Counted from the stretch's first letter, positions 12,427 through 24,636 are shown. The stretch is DNA of 64,000 nt from Helicostylum pulchrum (GCA_025677825.1 JAIXMO010000003.1:962317-1026316), one strand, 5' to 3'. Notes: generated by a model from the letters alone, not told the origin. Made by a program: numbers and translations.

Positions 12427-13069
12427 CTATATTCTTAATGCAAAGACGTTAATAATAGCATACATAGCCTTGGTTTCGTGTCTATAACCTGCACTATCTA
12501 TAAAGGAGAGTAAATCAATATCAATTCAATCCAAACAGATGAACTAAAAAACTTACTGTCATTATTCTTATCCCAAATAACAGAACTTCCAGCATAAAAT
12601 CCAGCACCATTTCTTTGTAAAATAACACATGTAACTACAAAATATATATTCTTTTTTAAAAAAATATATCACTAAAAAAAAAAATTTAAAAAAGCTTACC
12701 AACATATTTATAATTCTTGTTATCTTCCTTCATTTTCGTTAAAATTGTTTCAATAACAGTACTGTTCCAAGTAGGCACTTTGGCATGAGAGTAATCTGAT
12801 TCTCCCAATTCACGCTCGACAGTCTATTAAGTTTCTGGTTACTTTTCAAATAATGCGGGAGTCTTCCCTATTTTTTTTTTTTTTTTTTTTTTTTTTGTTC
12901 TTACTAACTTCTTTAATGAAAGCAATGACTTCTTCAGAGTTGAATTTATTTTCCTATTTAAAAAAAACACATGATGAATACGGTATTTCAATCAACTCTC
13001 TTTTTTTCTTTTTCTTTTTACATCAGTTCTACCACTAACTTCGGTACTAGGGCTGCCAGCGTTATCCAT
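12427..13069 (-). CDS. Tctex-type dynein light chain (DYNLT)
   Basis: Cargo-adaptor light chain of cytoplasmic dynein 1. Five exons (13069-13022, 12953-12909, 12823-12700, 12634-12557, 12497-12427) give 121 aa, close to the 110-120 aa of the family. The conserved core reads KYVVTCVILQRNGAGFYAGS, then SVIWDKNNDNSAGYRHETKA and MYAIINVFALRI, matching the beta-strand and dimer region of Tctex1. The first 16 residues are a variable tail. It is tail-to-tail with the M16 protease with only 76 bp between the stops, so their 3' UTRs must nearly meet or overlap. Confidence 0.9.
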
Positions 13070-13600
13070 ATTTATTATAACGAAAAAAAAAAAGTTTATG
13101 AAAAAAGGTGTAGATGAAGTTTACTTGAGTTCTTTCTTTTTTTTTGCCTTTCTCTTTTCAGGACCGACATCTTGAGGAGAGGTCACATATATAGATACAT
13201 GCACCGCGAAAATAACTTTGTGTACCCCTCTTTCCCTTTTCAGAGACGCAGAAGCACCACGTTGATCCTTCGTGCCATATTCTCTATTTTCTTTCAAGTA
13301 AAAAAAAAAACGGAGCTGAAAATCTCCCATAAAGACAAGAAAAAAAAACATGTCTACTTTTTTTATTTTCAAAAACAAAGGACAATGGTGAATTGATATT
13401 TATTATATGTTAAATTTGGTGATACAACTTGGGAATAAAGATATATGTGCGTAGATTTTAGGAAGGATGTTATTATGAAACACGAAAGTCGATAATAATA
13501 AAAGTTCGGTTTATGTGAGCACCAGGCTGTATAGTTGTCAACTAGTTATAAGACTTGTTTATATAGTTTATAGAAATGGTATCAAAATGCCAGTCATCAC

Positions 13601-13653
13601 AAAGGGATAATCAAACAGAATTATTTTAAACAAAGGGATAATCAAACAGAATG
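13601..13653. repeat. Short direct duplication
   Basis: AAAGGGATAATCAAACAGAAT occurs twice, about 31 bp apart, inside gene-free AT-rich DNA. It looks like a replication-slippage or insertion scar. No function is suggested. Confidence 0.6.
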
Positions 13654-13919
13654 AAAGAGAGCAATGGAAAATAATTAAAGGGGTATAGATAAAACTAAAT
13701 AAGTGAACACCAAGATATTTGAAGTCTACGGTAGTTCTTTGTTAGAAAGAAAAAGAAAAGAGACGTGTTTATACTTTCGTCGCAAGTTTGTGTTACTTGA
13801 CACAAGAAAAGTTAATTTGAATGTACTTAACATTGGTACATTCAACTATACAACTTCTTGTCAAACGATATGTAAATAGTTGATATAAATTAACATACTG
13901 CCGGACTAATTAAACTTAC

Positions 13920-14255
13920 TTGTCCCTTCGTAAGTTTTTCGCTTCTTTTATAGGCTCGAACTTCACTAATTATCATCAAGTTGTTCACTTCATCCTTTAT
14001 TTCTTCTAAAGGCTCGTATCTAGAATTTAAGTCTTCCGTTGCAATTGTGTAGTTGTTACGAAGAATAGATATGATACCAGAATCGGGGGGCGATCAGTAA
14101 CAAAGTCAAGGATATTATAGTATAGTAGACTATAAGTAACGTTGATTAATTAATTATAGCCCATTTATTCAACTTTAAATAACAAAGGGAAACTTACTCT
14201 TGTTTGTGTAATTGGTCTACTCTTTGTAAATTTTCCTTTCGTTCACCGAGTTTTT
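13920..14255 (-). pseudogene. R-SNARE (VAMP-like) coding remnant
   Basis: An open block about 14098-13920 ends in a perfect GTAAGT donor. It reads GIISILRNNYTIATEDLN followed by SRYEPLEEIKDEVNNL and RAYKRSEKL. This aligns with the VAMP heptads xxxLRENIxxxxE / RGERLEDLVDKTENL / FRKSAxxL, and the Arg fits the zero-layer position. An upstream block near 14255-14200 (GERKENLQRVDQLHKQE, donor GTAAGT) has similar heptads. I cannot find a start, a longin domain or a membrane anchor, so this is a fragment or an unrecognised multi-exon gene. A chance coiled coil remains possible. Confidence 0.4.
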
Positions 14256-14832
14256 TATAAAGTTATCATTGAAAAGTTGGGTCCAGCTTGAAAAAAATGA
14301 TCTATTTCATCTTTATCACCCCTATAAGCAGACAAAAAATAAGTAACTATAAATTCATGTTTTACATAAAAATGGGGAATGATCGCTTAAGAAGAAGCGG
14401 TGTCATTGGCAATATCCTCCTTTGGCCAGGAGATTTTCTTCTTTTGGGAGTTTTTCTCTTGGGTGTGTACTTCAAAATAATAATAATAAAAGGTGTTACA
14501 CGCATATTTCGCGCTTATCCGTTTTATCGTACGAATATATAAATATGTATTTTTTTGTACATGTACTCAATTTTAAAATAGTAAATATCATCCTTTAACC
14601 TACTTTGAAGTTTTTAGTGCTCACAAACAAACATTTTTACGTCATAAGTGAAAGCGTGCTTATTTGGGTATTACGGCGTACTTCTGTCCCAACCAATTGA
14701 AAGACATGGTTGCTTCCTCACCCCCCGCTCGCGCGTGCGTGCTGAGCTATTGTTTTAAATTTCCCTTTTTCTTTCTCTGAATCTTTTTTCTGTTTTTCTT
14801 TTTATTACTTCATTATAAAAAAAAACTCAACA

Positions 14833-16586
14833 ATGAAAAAATTTAATAGCATCACCTCCAGCATGTCTTCTTCCATGAATTCTCCTATACCAACTAGTTT
14901 AGCAGGTAAAAAGAAAAAGAAAAAAAGAGTTCATATGACCTTCTTTTAAAAGCTTGGCAAAACTAACCTCTTTTCTTTGTAAAAAGGTGAATGTAAAAAA
15001 GCCGCTAAAATTCTAAACAGTTTTGTTGGTAAGTTCTTTATACGTATTTTATAAAATATAATCGACTGACAACAACAATAACAAAAAAAGATCCCGGTCA
15101 AGGCATGGATAAACTAATTCCTGCTGGTATCATTGAAAAGGCCCAAGGGTTAGCTATCTATACAGTTCTTAAAGCCGGTTTTTTATTTTCTGGAAGAGCA
15201 GGTAGTGGCATTGTAGTTGCAAAGTAAGTACTTATAAAACTCTTGGGGGTAAGTAAGAGGGAATTTCTAATACAATTTTTTTTTTAAAAAAAAAGGCTTC
15301 CTGAAGGTGGTTGGAGTGCACCATCATGTATTGGAACAGGTGGTATTGGTGCTGGTGGTCAAATTGGTAAGCAAAAGAAAAGTATGTAATGGTATATATG
15401 CTAATGCGAAAAAAAAAATGATAGGCGCCGAATTGACAGATTTTGTACTTGTTTTAAATACGAAAGAAGCTGTAAAGACTTTTAGTCAAGGTGGTAATGT
15501 CACATTAGGTGGCAACGTATCAGGTAAAATAAATAAATGAAAGAGAGAGAGTGTGTCTGTGTGAGTGTGTGTGTGTATGTGTGTGTATACTTATAAAAAA
15601 AAAATTAGTTGCTGCTGGACCCATTGGTCGTAATGCAGAAGCATCTGGTAGTGCTAGTTTAAAGCATATTGCAGCCATTTACTCATACAGTAAGACACGA
15701 GGATTATTTGCAGGTGTATCATTAGAAGGATCCGTAGTCGTAACACGTGGAGACGCCAACGAGAAATTCTACGGTCAAAGAGTAACGGCCAAACAACTTT
15801 TAAGCGGAGCAATTCCACCACCACCAGAAGCTGATGCATTGTACAGAGCCTTGAACGCTAAATTCCATACATTAGGAACTCAAACTTATTCACCTGGAGC
15901 AGACGGTACTAGATCCATTGGACGTATTGGTGGCGGCTCCTTTAAAAGCACACATATTTCTGCACCTGGTACGTTAAAACAACCACCTCCCTTGAGACAG
16001 ATTGGTGGGTATGGAGCTCCATTAGCTATTCAGCAACAACCTTATAATCCACCTTCTCCACCTAATTACCAGTCTACACCAGCTGCACCAGCTGCATCAG
16101 CACCCTATGGTGGTGGTGGTGGCGGGTATAATAGTAACGGGTATAGTCAAGATGTTAAACAGCCTGTCAGCCAGTTTAATAATACACCTACTTATTCACC
16201 ACCTGTCAGTAATGCATCACCAGCTTATACCAATCAAGCATCACCAGCATATTCAAACCAATATCAACCCCCAGCTGAAAATAAGTATGCTAGTCAAGCA
16301 GCAGCTAAAAGAGCTCCACCTCCACCTCCACAAAGTAGAAAACCAGGAGAGCAAACTGCAAAAGCACTTTATGCTTTTGATGGACAACAACAAGGTGATT
16401 TAAGTTTCCAAGAAGGTGATGTAATTACAATTGTACAAAAGACTGATAGTCAAGATGACTGGTGGACTGGTAAAGTGAATGGTCAACAAGGCATTGTAAG
16501 TATTTTTTGTAAACAGAGAGAAAAGAAAAAAGATTCTAATCGTATTATTTATTTAGTTTCCTGCAAATTATGTTCAATTACAGTAG
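14833..16586 (+). CDS. YSC84: SYLF-SH3 protein, Ysc84/Lsb3 family
   Basis: Actin-patch and endocytosis protein: the SYLF domain binds phosphoinositides and actin, and the SH3 domain binds Las17/WASP-type proline motifs. Seven exons (14833-14905, 14987-15028, 15091-15223, 15296-15366, 15425-15523, 15609-16495, 16557-16586) give 444 aa. The SYLF domain covers roughly residues 25-230, with IPAGIIEKAQGLAIYTVLKA, GSGIVVAKLPEGGWSAPSCI and GPIGRNAEASGS. A Pro/Gln/Gly-rich linker follows, then an SH3 domain at about 385-444 (ALYAFDGQQQGDLSFQEGD, DDWWTGKV, GIFPANYV). The last ten codons lie on their own exon and are needed to finish the SH3 fold. The acidic-lipid route from the PIP5K product to this protein is a known functional link, not a genomic one. 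Confidence 0.93.
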
Positions 16587-17470
16587 TGCGCATACATATA
16601 CACACATTTAAATATATATATATCTAAAATAAAATAATTCCCCCCTTTTTACTTATACGCACAAAGTGGAAAAACTGAGAGAAATTGTCGAAAAATACTT
16701 TTGATTCAGCATGGCTCTCCATATAAAGTTTAGACGTCAATTTATTAGCGTTCTTTAAAGTTAACCAACACTGAGCTTACTAGCTGTAAAATAGAGAGCA
16801 TCACCTTCATACTATCTACATAATTTACCGCTTTGAAAATTTTCGTGTCATACAGGGCAATGTAGGTTCGACATTCATCTTTTTAAAAGTAAAAGCACTG
16901 ATGTAAATTTTACTTTTTGAGAAATTATACTAATAAATTTCAATTAAGTCTGTATGTATCGTCTTGTACGTAAAACTTTATTATTCTATTTATGAGCAGC
17001 TTTATTTTCGTTCCAAATTAATTCAATTACGAACATTACAAGTGTCATTAAAATAAAATAAAATAGCGAAAAAAAGAATTGTGGGCTCTTTCAAGTTTCT
17101 AACTATAATGTATTGCATTTTTTAAGTCGAAAATAAAGGATTACATTACTATTGCAGAAAAAAAACAACGTTGTATTGAAGCTGACTAAACTGATATGTG
17201 TACTAATTGCTTTATCAAGAAAAAAATAAACCACGATATGGTATGACATTTTTAATGCAAAAATAAAATAAAATAAAAATATAGTGGAAAAATGATGAGT
17301 AATGCGATACAATTTGTTTTTTATGCGGGGTAAAAAATTACTCAGGCTCAAAAATAAGGTTATTTCAATAGTGTAAGCTGTATTACCAGGTTCTTTTTTT
17401 TTTTTCTTATTTAAGTCTTTTTTTAATTTTTCTCACCTTCTTCTTCTTATACATACACACATATATAAAA
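16587..17470. other. Intergenic region with no gene recognised
   Basis: AT-rich spacer between two co-oriented genes. The 82-codon minus frame at 17103-17351 is Phe/Leu-rich translation of A/T runs. The last 80 bp are pyrimidine-rich (TTCTTCTTCTTATACATACACACA), typical of a fungal core promoter before the next ATG. Confidence 0.5.
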
Positions 17471-18950
17471 ATGGCTACTCAATCTCTTGTTGATATTACT
17501 TCACTTTCTCCCAAGTTCCAAGACCTTTACGCCAAGGCTAAGGACTTTGTCGAGGTACGATATATTTCTTTTTTTAGAAAGAAAATTATTAACACGTTAC
17601 ATGTATAGAATGAATGTATTCCTGCTGAAAAAACTTTTGAACTTCAAATGGGTCAAAACGAAAACAGATGGAAGGTAAAAAAAATAAAACTCGATAAAAA
17701 CTTGATACAATATATTTAAACCATTTTTTGAAGGTTATTCCTGCTGTATTAGAAGAGCTTAAAGTAAAGGCTAGAGCTTTAGGACTTTGGAACTTATTCT
17801 TAAACCAAGACTATCCCGAAGGACCTGGTTTAACTAATCTTGAATACTCTTTAATTGCCGAAGTTACTGGCCGTAGTCCTAAATTAGCTCCTGAAGCTAT
17901 GAATTGTTCTGCTCCTGACACTGGAAATATGGGTAAAAGAGAATACAATTAATATTTTGATATGCGTATATTAACAATACTATTATAGAGGTATTCGCAA
18001 AGTACGGTACTCCTGCTCAAAAAGAAAAATGGCTTAAGCCTCTTCTTGACGGTAAGATTCGATCTGCTTTTGCCATGACCGAACCTAGAGTCGCTTCTTC
18101 TGATGCAACCAACATTGAAACTGCTATCCGTCGTGAAGGTAACGAATACGTTGTAAACGGTTTAAAGTGGTGGATTTCGGGAGCTGGCGATCCTCGATGT
18201 GCCGTTTACCTTTTGATGGGTAAGACCGATCCCGATAACAAGAACCCTCATCGTCAACAATCGATTGTTATTATTCCTTCCAATGCACCCGGTATCACAG
18301 TTGTTCGTCCCATGAAGGTATTTGGATACGATGATGCACCTGAGGGACATTGTGAGATTGTCTTTAAGGATGTTCGCGTTCCAGTTGAAAACATTATTTT
18401 GGGTGAAGGTCGTGGCTTTGAAGTCATTCAAGGTCGACTTGGTCCCGGTCGTATTCATCATTGTATGCGTTGTATCGGTATGGCCGAACGTGGTTTAGAG
18501 TTAATGATCAATCGTGTTACTGATCCTAACCGTCGTACTTTCGGTAAGACTTTGGCCGAGCACGGTACTATTGTTACCGATATCGCTACTTCTCGTATTG
18601 AAATCGATCAGTGTCGTTTCTTGGTCTTGAGTGCTGCTCGTAAGATCGATCAAGCTAAGGCTAAGGGTGCTATGAAGGAAATTGGTATGGCAAAGATCGT
18701 TGCTCCCAATATGCTGCTTAATGTCTTGGATCGTTCTATGCAAGCTCATGGTGCTGCTGGTATCTCTCAAGATACTCCTTTAGCTCATTTCTATGCTTCT
18801 GCTCGTACCTTAAGATATGCTGATGGTCCTGACGCTGTTCATCAAGCTCAAATTGGTAAGGTTGAACTTCGTCGTGCTGCTGAAATCTCTGCAAAGATCA
18901 AGGAGCAAAAGGCAAAGGGTGACCTTATGGCTGCTAATGCTAAGCTTTAA
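17471..18950 (+). CDS. Acyl-CoA dehydrogenase (ACAD10/11-like) with C-terminal AKL
   Basis: FAD-dependent alpha,beta-dehydrogenation of acyl-CoA. Four exons (17471-17554, 17609-17674, 17734-17932, 17989-18950) give 436 aa, normal for the family. Readable blocks are the N-terminal helical domain ([20 protein letters not shown]), [19 protein letters not shown] and [20 protein letters not shown] of the FAD-facing beta domain. The C-terminal domain has [20 protein letters not shown] and [15 protein letters not shown]. The protein has no N-terminal mitochondrial presequence and ends ...AANAKL. The tripeptide AKL fits the PTS1 peroxisomal signal, so peroxisomal fatty-acid oxidation is the likely site (inference). 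Confidence 0.92.
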
Positions 18951-19604
18951 ATTCAAATACCAATACTCAAAAATAGCATAAAAAGAAGAAAAAAAAAAAG
19001 TTGTTTTTTCTTTTTGTTTGGTTCAAACTGTATAATAGTTTTTTTTTTAAAAATAAAAATAAATTTTTAAAATTATAATTGTGTCTTTGTTATTTACCTG
19101 TCCGCATAGTTAGGTCTTTTGGGGTTTTATAATTACCCTTTTTTTTTTTTGTCAGTATGATTCATTGTGCGATTAAATAGACTCTCTCCTACTTCACTTT
19201 CATAACAGTAGCGGTGAAAAAGAATCACATAAACCATCTTCTACTGCAAATGGTGGTGAACAATAGTTTATTGTATGCTGCTGTTGTTTCTCACCCAGTC
19301 ACAGGCACAGGCTATCCTGCTGGATATTGTTTTACAACAAACCATGATATTACCCCAAAACTAAAAGTTTTTCTTTAGAGATTATCAGTGCTGCACAATC
19401 AAATAGCCAAAAATTGTAAATTTCATTTACAAACTAAACCCACAAAGGCGGAAGAAATATTAAAAAAATCAAGTTGTATGCACAACAAACATGTACAGGC
19501 GACTTTTTTACAATTGGATGTGCCGTTTATTTTTTATATAATAAAATAATTACTACCATTTTGAGCTATTTTTTTCTCTCTACGTTTTTCTATCAATTTC
19601 AAAT
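18951..19604. other. Intergenic region
   Basis: Begins with a T-rich 3' flank (poly-T/A to about 19080). I see no coding resemblance in the rest. Confidence 0.45.
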
Positions 19605-20034
19605 GCCAAGTAACCGTTTTACTAAGAAGCAACATATTGCTCCAAACATATACATTGTATCTCCATTTCTTTCAAGTTACTGACGTTCTATACATAGAGA
19701 CTTTTATCAAACATCGTTGCCTCTCTTCTTGTTAAACCCTAGTCTAGACAACCCTATTGTTGAAGGTCCACTACTTGAGCGTGCTGAAGGTATGTCATAT
19801 TAACTGTATTTTTTAAAAAACAAACTTGACTGTACTAACCCTTAATATGTGTACTAGGTGAAGCTGCCACTAAAGCAACTCAAAGAAGGAGAGGGCGACC
19901 CTCGACCAAGAAGAAGACTAAAGGTATACAAATATAAAGACTAATAATAATTGTAGATTTAGTAGACTAACAGTCAGTGTATTACTATTAGAACCAACCA
20001 GTGGAAGTAAAAAAATAAAGATTAGAAGAGCCTA
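19605..20034 (+). CDS. Possible small AT-hook protein, model incomplete
   Basis: Two well-formed introns (19790-19858 GTATGT...TAG; 19924-19991 GTATAC...TAG) join three blocks: NPSLDNPIVEGPLLERAEG, EAATKATQRRRGRPSTKKKTK and EPTSGSKKIKIRRA, with a stop at 20032-20034. RRRGRPSTKKK is an AT-hook core (RGRP) in a basic tail, so a minor-groove DNA-binding chromatin protein is plausible. The 5' end is uncertain. The ATG at 19605 starts MPSNRFTKKQHIAPN, but a TGA at 19681 interrupts the same frame. A possible intron there is 41 nt, which breaks the frame. Either the first exon is elsewhere or the gene is damaged. Confidence 0.45.
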
Positions 20035-20040
20035 AGAGAT

Positions 20041-21070
20041 GGTAAGTGTATTGTTGAAAGAGGGACTTCTACTATTTAGTTATATTTCTAATGTAAAGCA
20101 TCACACTAAATAGATGATTATAAAGCAAGCAGGCAGGAGTAACGAAGTTGAGTATGCCTGAGATATTATTGTAAATTTCTATATCATTTTATTTAAATAA
20201 ATATTATATGTAAAATAAAGTAATAATCATTTGTATAATAAAATAAACATAATGTAAAGAAAATTCGTAATAAAAGTTTTAAAAGTGAGTGTAGAAGCAA
20301 TTGAAAAAATGAGGAAGCATGCTGCTGGACCTTTCAGAATAAATGTAAAAAAGTTGTAGTAAAATTTTTTCAACTTTTCAACTTTTTCACTTGAATGCAG
20401 CGACTTTTTTACATTTTAAAAAAATTAAAAATAAATGTAAATGGTGGGCCTTTTACAAAGCTTCAAGCAGCATAAAATTTATCTTATTTGTAAATAATAA
20501 TCTAAAACACTCTTTGTAACGAAAATCACGTAATTGAATTAAGGGAACTTGTAGCATGACGAGACGACAATGTAAATAATAAAAAAGGATCGATCAAAAA
20601 TAACTATCCATATTTATTTATAATTATTTTGCCTTCGTAATAAATAAGAATAAACGACATTCTTGCATAGAAGTACTAAACCGCGACATCAGTAGAAACC
20701 TCTTAAAACCCCTTTCATGAGGGAAAAAATATAACCACACCAGTTGGCACCAAAAACCATAAAAATATTGCTAGTAACATTCAAATTCCAAGTAGAAAAA
20801 AAAGTCCAAGTAGAGTAAGAGTCTAAGTAAAGCAAAAGTTTCAATAACCATCTTGATTATCAGAGCAGTATGAAGCTTGTCGTATTTACTCCTATAGTAA
20901 AACAGAATATTGATACATCATACGATGGTAACTAGATATAAAAGGATTCAAAAAAATTTACCATGAGCAACTATCTAAGGATATGCAGATTGACACATAA
21001 GAATAATACCATTCTTGTAGAGAGCTTCCAAAAAAATACGACCAAAAAAATGCCTACAACGCAAAAATCT
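20041..21070. other. Repeat-rich spacer
   Basis: No gene seen. It contains a short hairpin (AATGTAAAAAAGTTG near 20341 against CGACTTTTTTACATT near 20403) and, at 20881-20925, a copy of an internal block of the Tc1-like element. CCATGAGCAACT near 20952 also recalls the transposase start region at 3306. It looks like debris of that element family. Confidence 0.5.
20881..20925 (+). repeat. Repeat shared with 2393-2437
   Basis: GTATTTACTC...AAAACAGAATATTGATACATC matches the block just inside the left arm of the transposon at 2221-3575 over about 45 bp with few differences, in the same orientation. Probably a deleted relative of that element. Confidence 0.7.
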
Positions 21071-21071
21071 A

Positions 21072-22064
21072 TCAGTATCGACCAAATACACAAAAATAAA
21101 ATACCATACCAATCGTAATGGATAGAAAACCAAATTTACAGCAACGTTTTGTTACTCTAGAACCGTTAAGTTGACGAGAAATTTCCATACGCATAAAATG
21201 ATTGTTGTCGGTAATAGACCAAGGTCCAGATACTTCTACAATTGACAATAAACTAACAATTCCATCTTCTCCGTCTAAAAGAGAGAGCAAGCCATCAACT
21301 TTGATTCTACTGATAGTAGATTCACCCCATTCCTTTTTAATATTATTGTTATGACGAAACAATGCTTTAAATAACGGTGCAATGAAATGAAATTTATAGT
21401 CATCTTCTTTTTGACTGGTATCTGTAAATAAATTGACATTCTCTTCATATTTTTGGTTGATGCTATTCATTAAAAAATATATCTGAATTAATACATGCGC
21501 TTTTTTAAATTTTTATATCACTTACAAGACTTTGATAATTTTTTTTATAGGATAAGGTAAATTATGCTTGTTGTTATTGTAAAATGTTGTCAAGTTAGGA
21601 AAAGAGTTACAGGTAGAGAAGTCCAAAGGTTCCATTACAACTGTTGAAGGGTTGTAGTATAAATTGGTCTCAATAGCGTTTAGGACATTGTAATGACTTG
21701 CTGTTAACACTTGACAATCTTTACAATCACGATCAACAATAAAATAAAATAATAGATTCTGTTTGTGTAAAAGTGGTATGTAAGGGGCAGTAAGTTTCCA
21801 ATCTTTAATAACTTTAACAACATTGGCTATTTCAATAGAGCTTTGATCTTGATAAGCTAGTTGTTGAGAATACAAATCCTCATCCTCACCATTGTCGGTA
21901 TCATCAACCTCCAAGTTTATTGTGTCAGATGTTTGTTCCAATAACCTGTTAAATAAAGCACTGCTTTCACCGCCAGGTGAATTGAATGGGTCTGGTAATA
22001 TGATCCGTTTACCATTTTCATTAATTGTCGTGTTCATAATACTGCTGTCGTTCATGTTCACCAT
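21072..22064 (-). pseudogene. Lineage-specific family copy 2, broken
   Basis: Minus-strand frames 22064-21522 (180 codons) and 21470-21072 (132 codons) lie in succession. The first has an acidic, low-complexity start and a KDWKLTAPYIPLLHKQNLLF block. The second carries YKFHFIAPLFKALF, then IKVDGLLSLLDGEDG, LLSIVEVSGPW and MRMEISRQL. FHFIAPLFKALF and EVSGPW correspond to VIFPLFKSF and IESSG of copies 1 and 3. A GTAAGT donor sits at the end of the first frame, but the only nearby acceptor (CAG) leads into a stop, so the joint is broken or the model is wrong. The D-G...E-x-S-G spacing faintly recalls PD-(D/E)xK nucleases. This is speculation. Confidence 0.55.
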
Positions 22065-22114
22065 TTTGGCTGCAATAGGTATTTGAAGATGTAAAGTGCA
22101 TCTACTTTTAAACC

Positions 22115-22675
22115 TTCAACTTTTTTAAAAACGATCATTTTTGAGGATTGTTATCCCGATTCTATATAAGGAAATAAGCCTAATATTATCAGGCAAGGCA
22201 GGAGGAATAGCGACACTAACTTCTTCATAGCCATATGTCTCTGCATAACGTTGGTATTCCACGATTCTTTGAGAACGTTCCTTTCTATAGGTCACTACGT
22301 CCTCTCTTTCGTGACCGACGAAATAAATTACCTTACCTTTTAAATACGAGAGAGGTTATTAACTAAGTATTATCTGGTTTTTTTTTTTCATTCTGGCGTA
22401 AATGACTTACCCACACGTTTAAAGTGGAAACCCCATTGTATAAGCTTATTTTTAATGCATTCGATAGACAAAGGATTGGTAATGGCCCCGCTATCATCAA
22501 CTTCAACATTCAACGTATGGTTTTCAATAGCTGCAGGAAGGATCACAGTTCGAAGTTCGTTCTGTAAAGTAGGAATGTTTCTTTGGAACTTTGGTACTGA
22601 TCGAAACCATTCAAGTACTTTTTCCTTGATATCGTTGTTCGGCGAGGTAGTTGGACCGTTCATAACCAATTTCAT
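22115..22675 (-). pseudogene. DDE-transposase-like remnant with GHERxDVVxYR motif
   Basis: The frame 22675-22388 reads KEKVLEWFRSVPKFQRNIPT through IKNKLIQWGFHFKRVGKSF, a winged-helix-like segment. Downstream, about 22330-22115, an open frame reads YFVGHEREDVVTYRKERSQ, RIVEYQRYAETYGYEE and ends at a stop. The pair 'xxLGFxxxxxxK + yvDGHERxDVVxYR' is the hallmark of a fungal DDE-superfamily endonuclease/transposase family. The two halves are out of register and the catalytic core is absent here. Family assignment is from memory of the motif. Confidence 0.6.
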
Positions 22676-22699
22676 ATGATTGTTTTATGCTTAAAAGGG

Positions 22700-24597
22700 T
22701 TTGCCGTCGTGTTATCAAAAAGAAAAAAAAGATAAAAGAGGGGGAAATCGGGGTTGAAATCCCCAGTATACAATATCACTCTTCAATAACAGTAACGAAA
22801 TCTTGTTGAATTTCATGGATAGAATATTTTTCCGCCGGAGGATCTTATTCTGCTTTCTACTACTACACCGCGTTCTTCTTCTACAGAATCGTGTTCTCGG
22901 AGTATGTTCATGCTTTTGGTTAGTGAACGCCAATTTTCTCCATCAGTCGAAAAGCCCGCAGCATACCGGGGGGGGGGGGGAGTTTCTTGAAATAATTGTA
23001 TATCCTTTAAAGTATTTTCTGCGTAATCTTTAAACAAAGCCCCACACAAAATTGCAAAGAAACAGAATGTAAGATGAACAAAGCACAATTGTTTCTGCTG
23101 TTAGTTCAGTGTCATCAGCATTGTAACGCAACTCTTTCAATCTCGTATCTCTATCAACCGAAAACACAATTTTACCAGGATGTTTTGTGAAATGACTTGT
23201 GTTCCTGAAAGAAGAGGGCACTGTTTCATTGTCTTTGAGACAAGACAATTGGCGAAAATTGTTTGAGGTATATCCATCTTTTTTTCTTTTTTTTTTTTTG
23301 TATGGGAACCGAAATTCGGTTTTTATTTAAAGTCCTTTAAAAGTCGCAACGAGTATATATCCATCTTTGATCAAGGTTCAGCCTTGATAGAATATGAATT
23401 TACGACGGACTTGTGTACATGATGGTGCTGCTGGGAAGTGTGGTGCAGACACAATTACTACTATTAGGGTCGTACTTTTTCGAAATACGGTAAATTGGGT
23501 TCAATAAGAAATCGATAAAAGAATCCAAAAAAACCAAAGCTTGAAAACTGAGAAAACCATTGACAACTAAAAGGGGGGAGAGAATATCTTCAAGACATTA
23601 TTTTTATAGTTGACGATAAACGATGAGGGTCCCATATAGTCACACTCATCTATCACACAACGAAGACATACCTTTGGGGTTAAGCAACTTTCTTCAATAT
23701 GTGCTTCATTGTATTTTTATATATACCCGTCAATAACATTTAAAAAAGCTACAATTGGTCTTAATAGAGACTGCAAAACTTTGAATTCCTATTGGTAGAG
23801 AGGAGATATTCATTTTGTGTACAAAGTTTTTGCTAAGCTTGTTGGAATCCTTTTCTTGCACTCACGTAACCTTTTTTTTTTTTACGAAACTACTGGAGGA
23901 CAAGTCAGGTACTATATCTTCTTTTTTTTTTAAATACAAGGTTTTTTTATTTATATCACACACAGCCACAAGTTTAGAAGAAAAAGGGCATTTTTATTAA
24001 TGTAAATAAATCGATAACATGTTTCGGTACGACGTGTAAATTTTTTTTTTTTTTTCTGTAATAAAAACCTAAAAAAAACTTTTTCCGATAATGCCATTAA
24101 AAATACCTTTTGGTTCCAATGAAAAACAATGGAACCCGAGTAAAATAAAGTTACAAAAATAGGCCGTTCCGACGCCCAAGGTGTGGCAAAGCTGGGTAAA
24201 CCCTAATATAGAAAAGAGTAATCCTCCTCCTTTTTTTTTAAAAAAAAATCTTTTTTATTTGACAGAGGGGAGGTCGCTTTTTTTTTGGGGGGGAGGGGAT
24301 TTTTAATTTTTTGTTTTATTAAAAAAAGAGAGTTGTTTGTACATAATAATAATAATAATAATAATATAAAGAGTGTATAATATAGAGAGAAACATTTAAA
24401 AAAGAGAAAAAAGAGTTAAAGGGTATTTTTTGGTGTTATTTTTTTTCTTACTATTCTTTTTTGTCATTGATAACTTTCCCTGCATAAAAAAAAAGTAAAA
24501 AAAAAAATAGTATATAGAACAAGAAGGAAAGTGTTTTTTTTTGTTGGTTGTTGTTCGCGCGTATGTGTGTGTGTGTGTATATGAGTTAAATACATAG

Positions 24598-24636
<39 letters not shown>

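Noticed and set aside
12853..13038. Phe-rich frame on the plus strand
   Set aside because: Translation of a T20-type run and flanks inside the dynein light-chain gene on the other strand.
15654..15839. Minus frame and overlapping plus frame at 16107 within the SYLF-SH3 gene
   Set aside because: Shadows of the long exon 15609-16495; no family resemblance.
18162..18770. Minus-strand frames of 89-99 codons
   Set aside because: Antisense shadows of the acyl-CoA dehydrogenase exon.
20318..20480. Possible MITE: ATGCTGCTGG at the left and CAAGCAGCAT at the right with an inner inverted pair
   Set aside because: Outer arms match over about 9 bases only and no target duplication is visible; kept only as a hairpin note.
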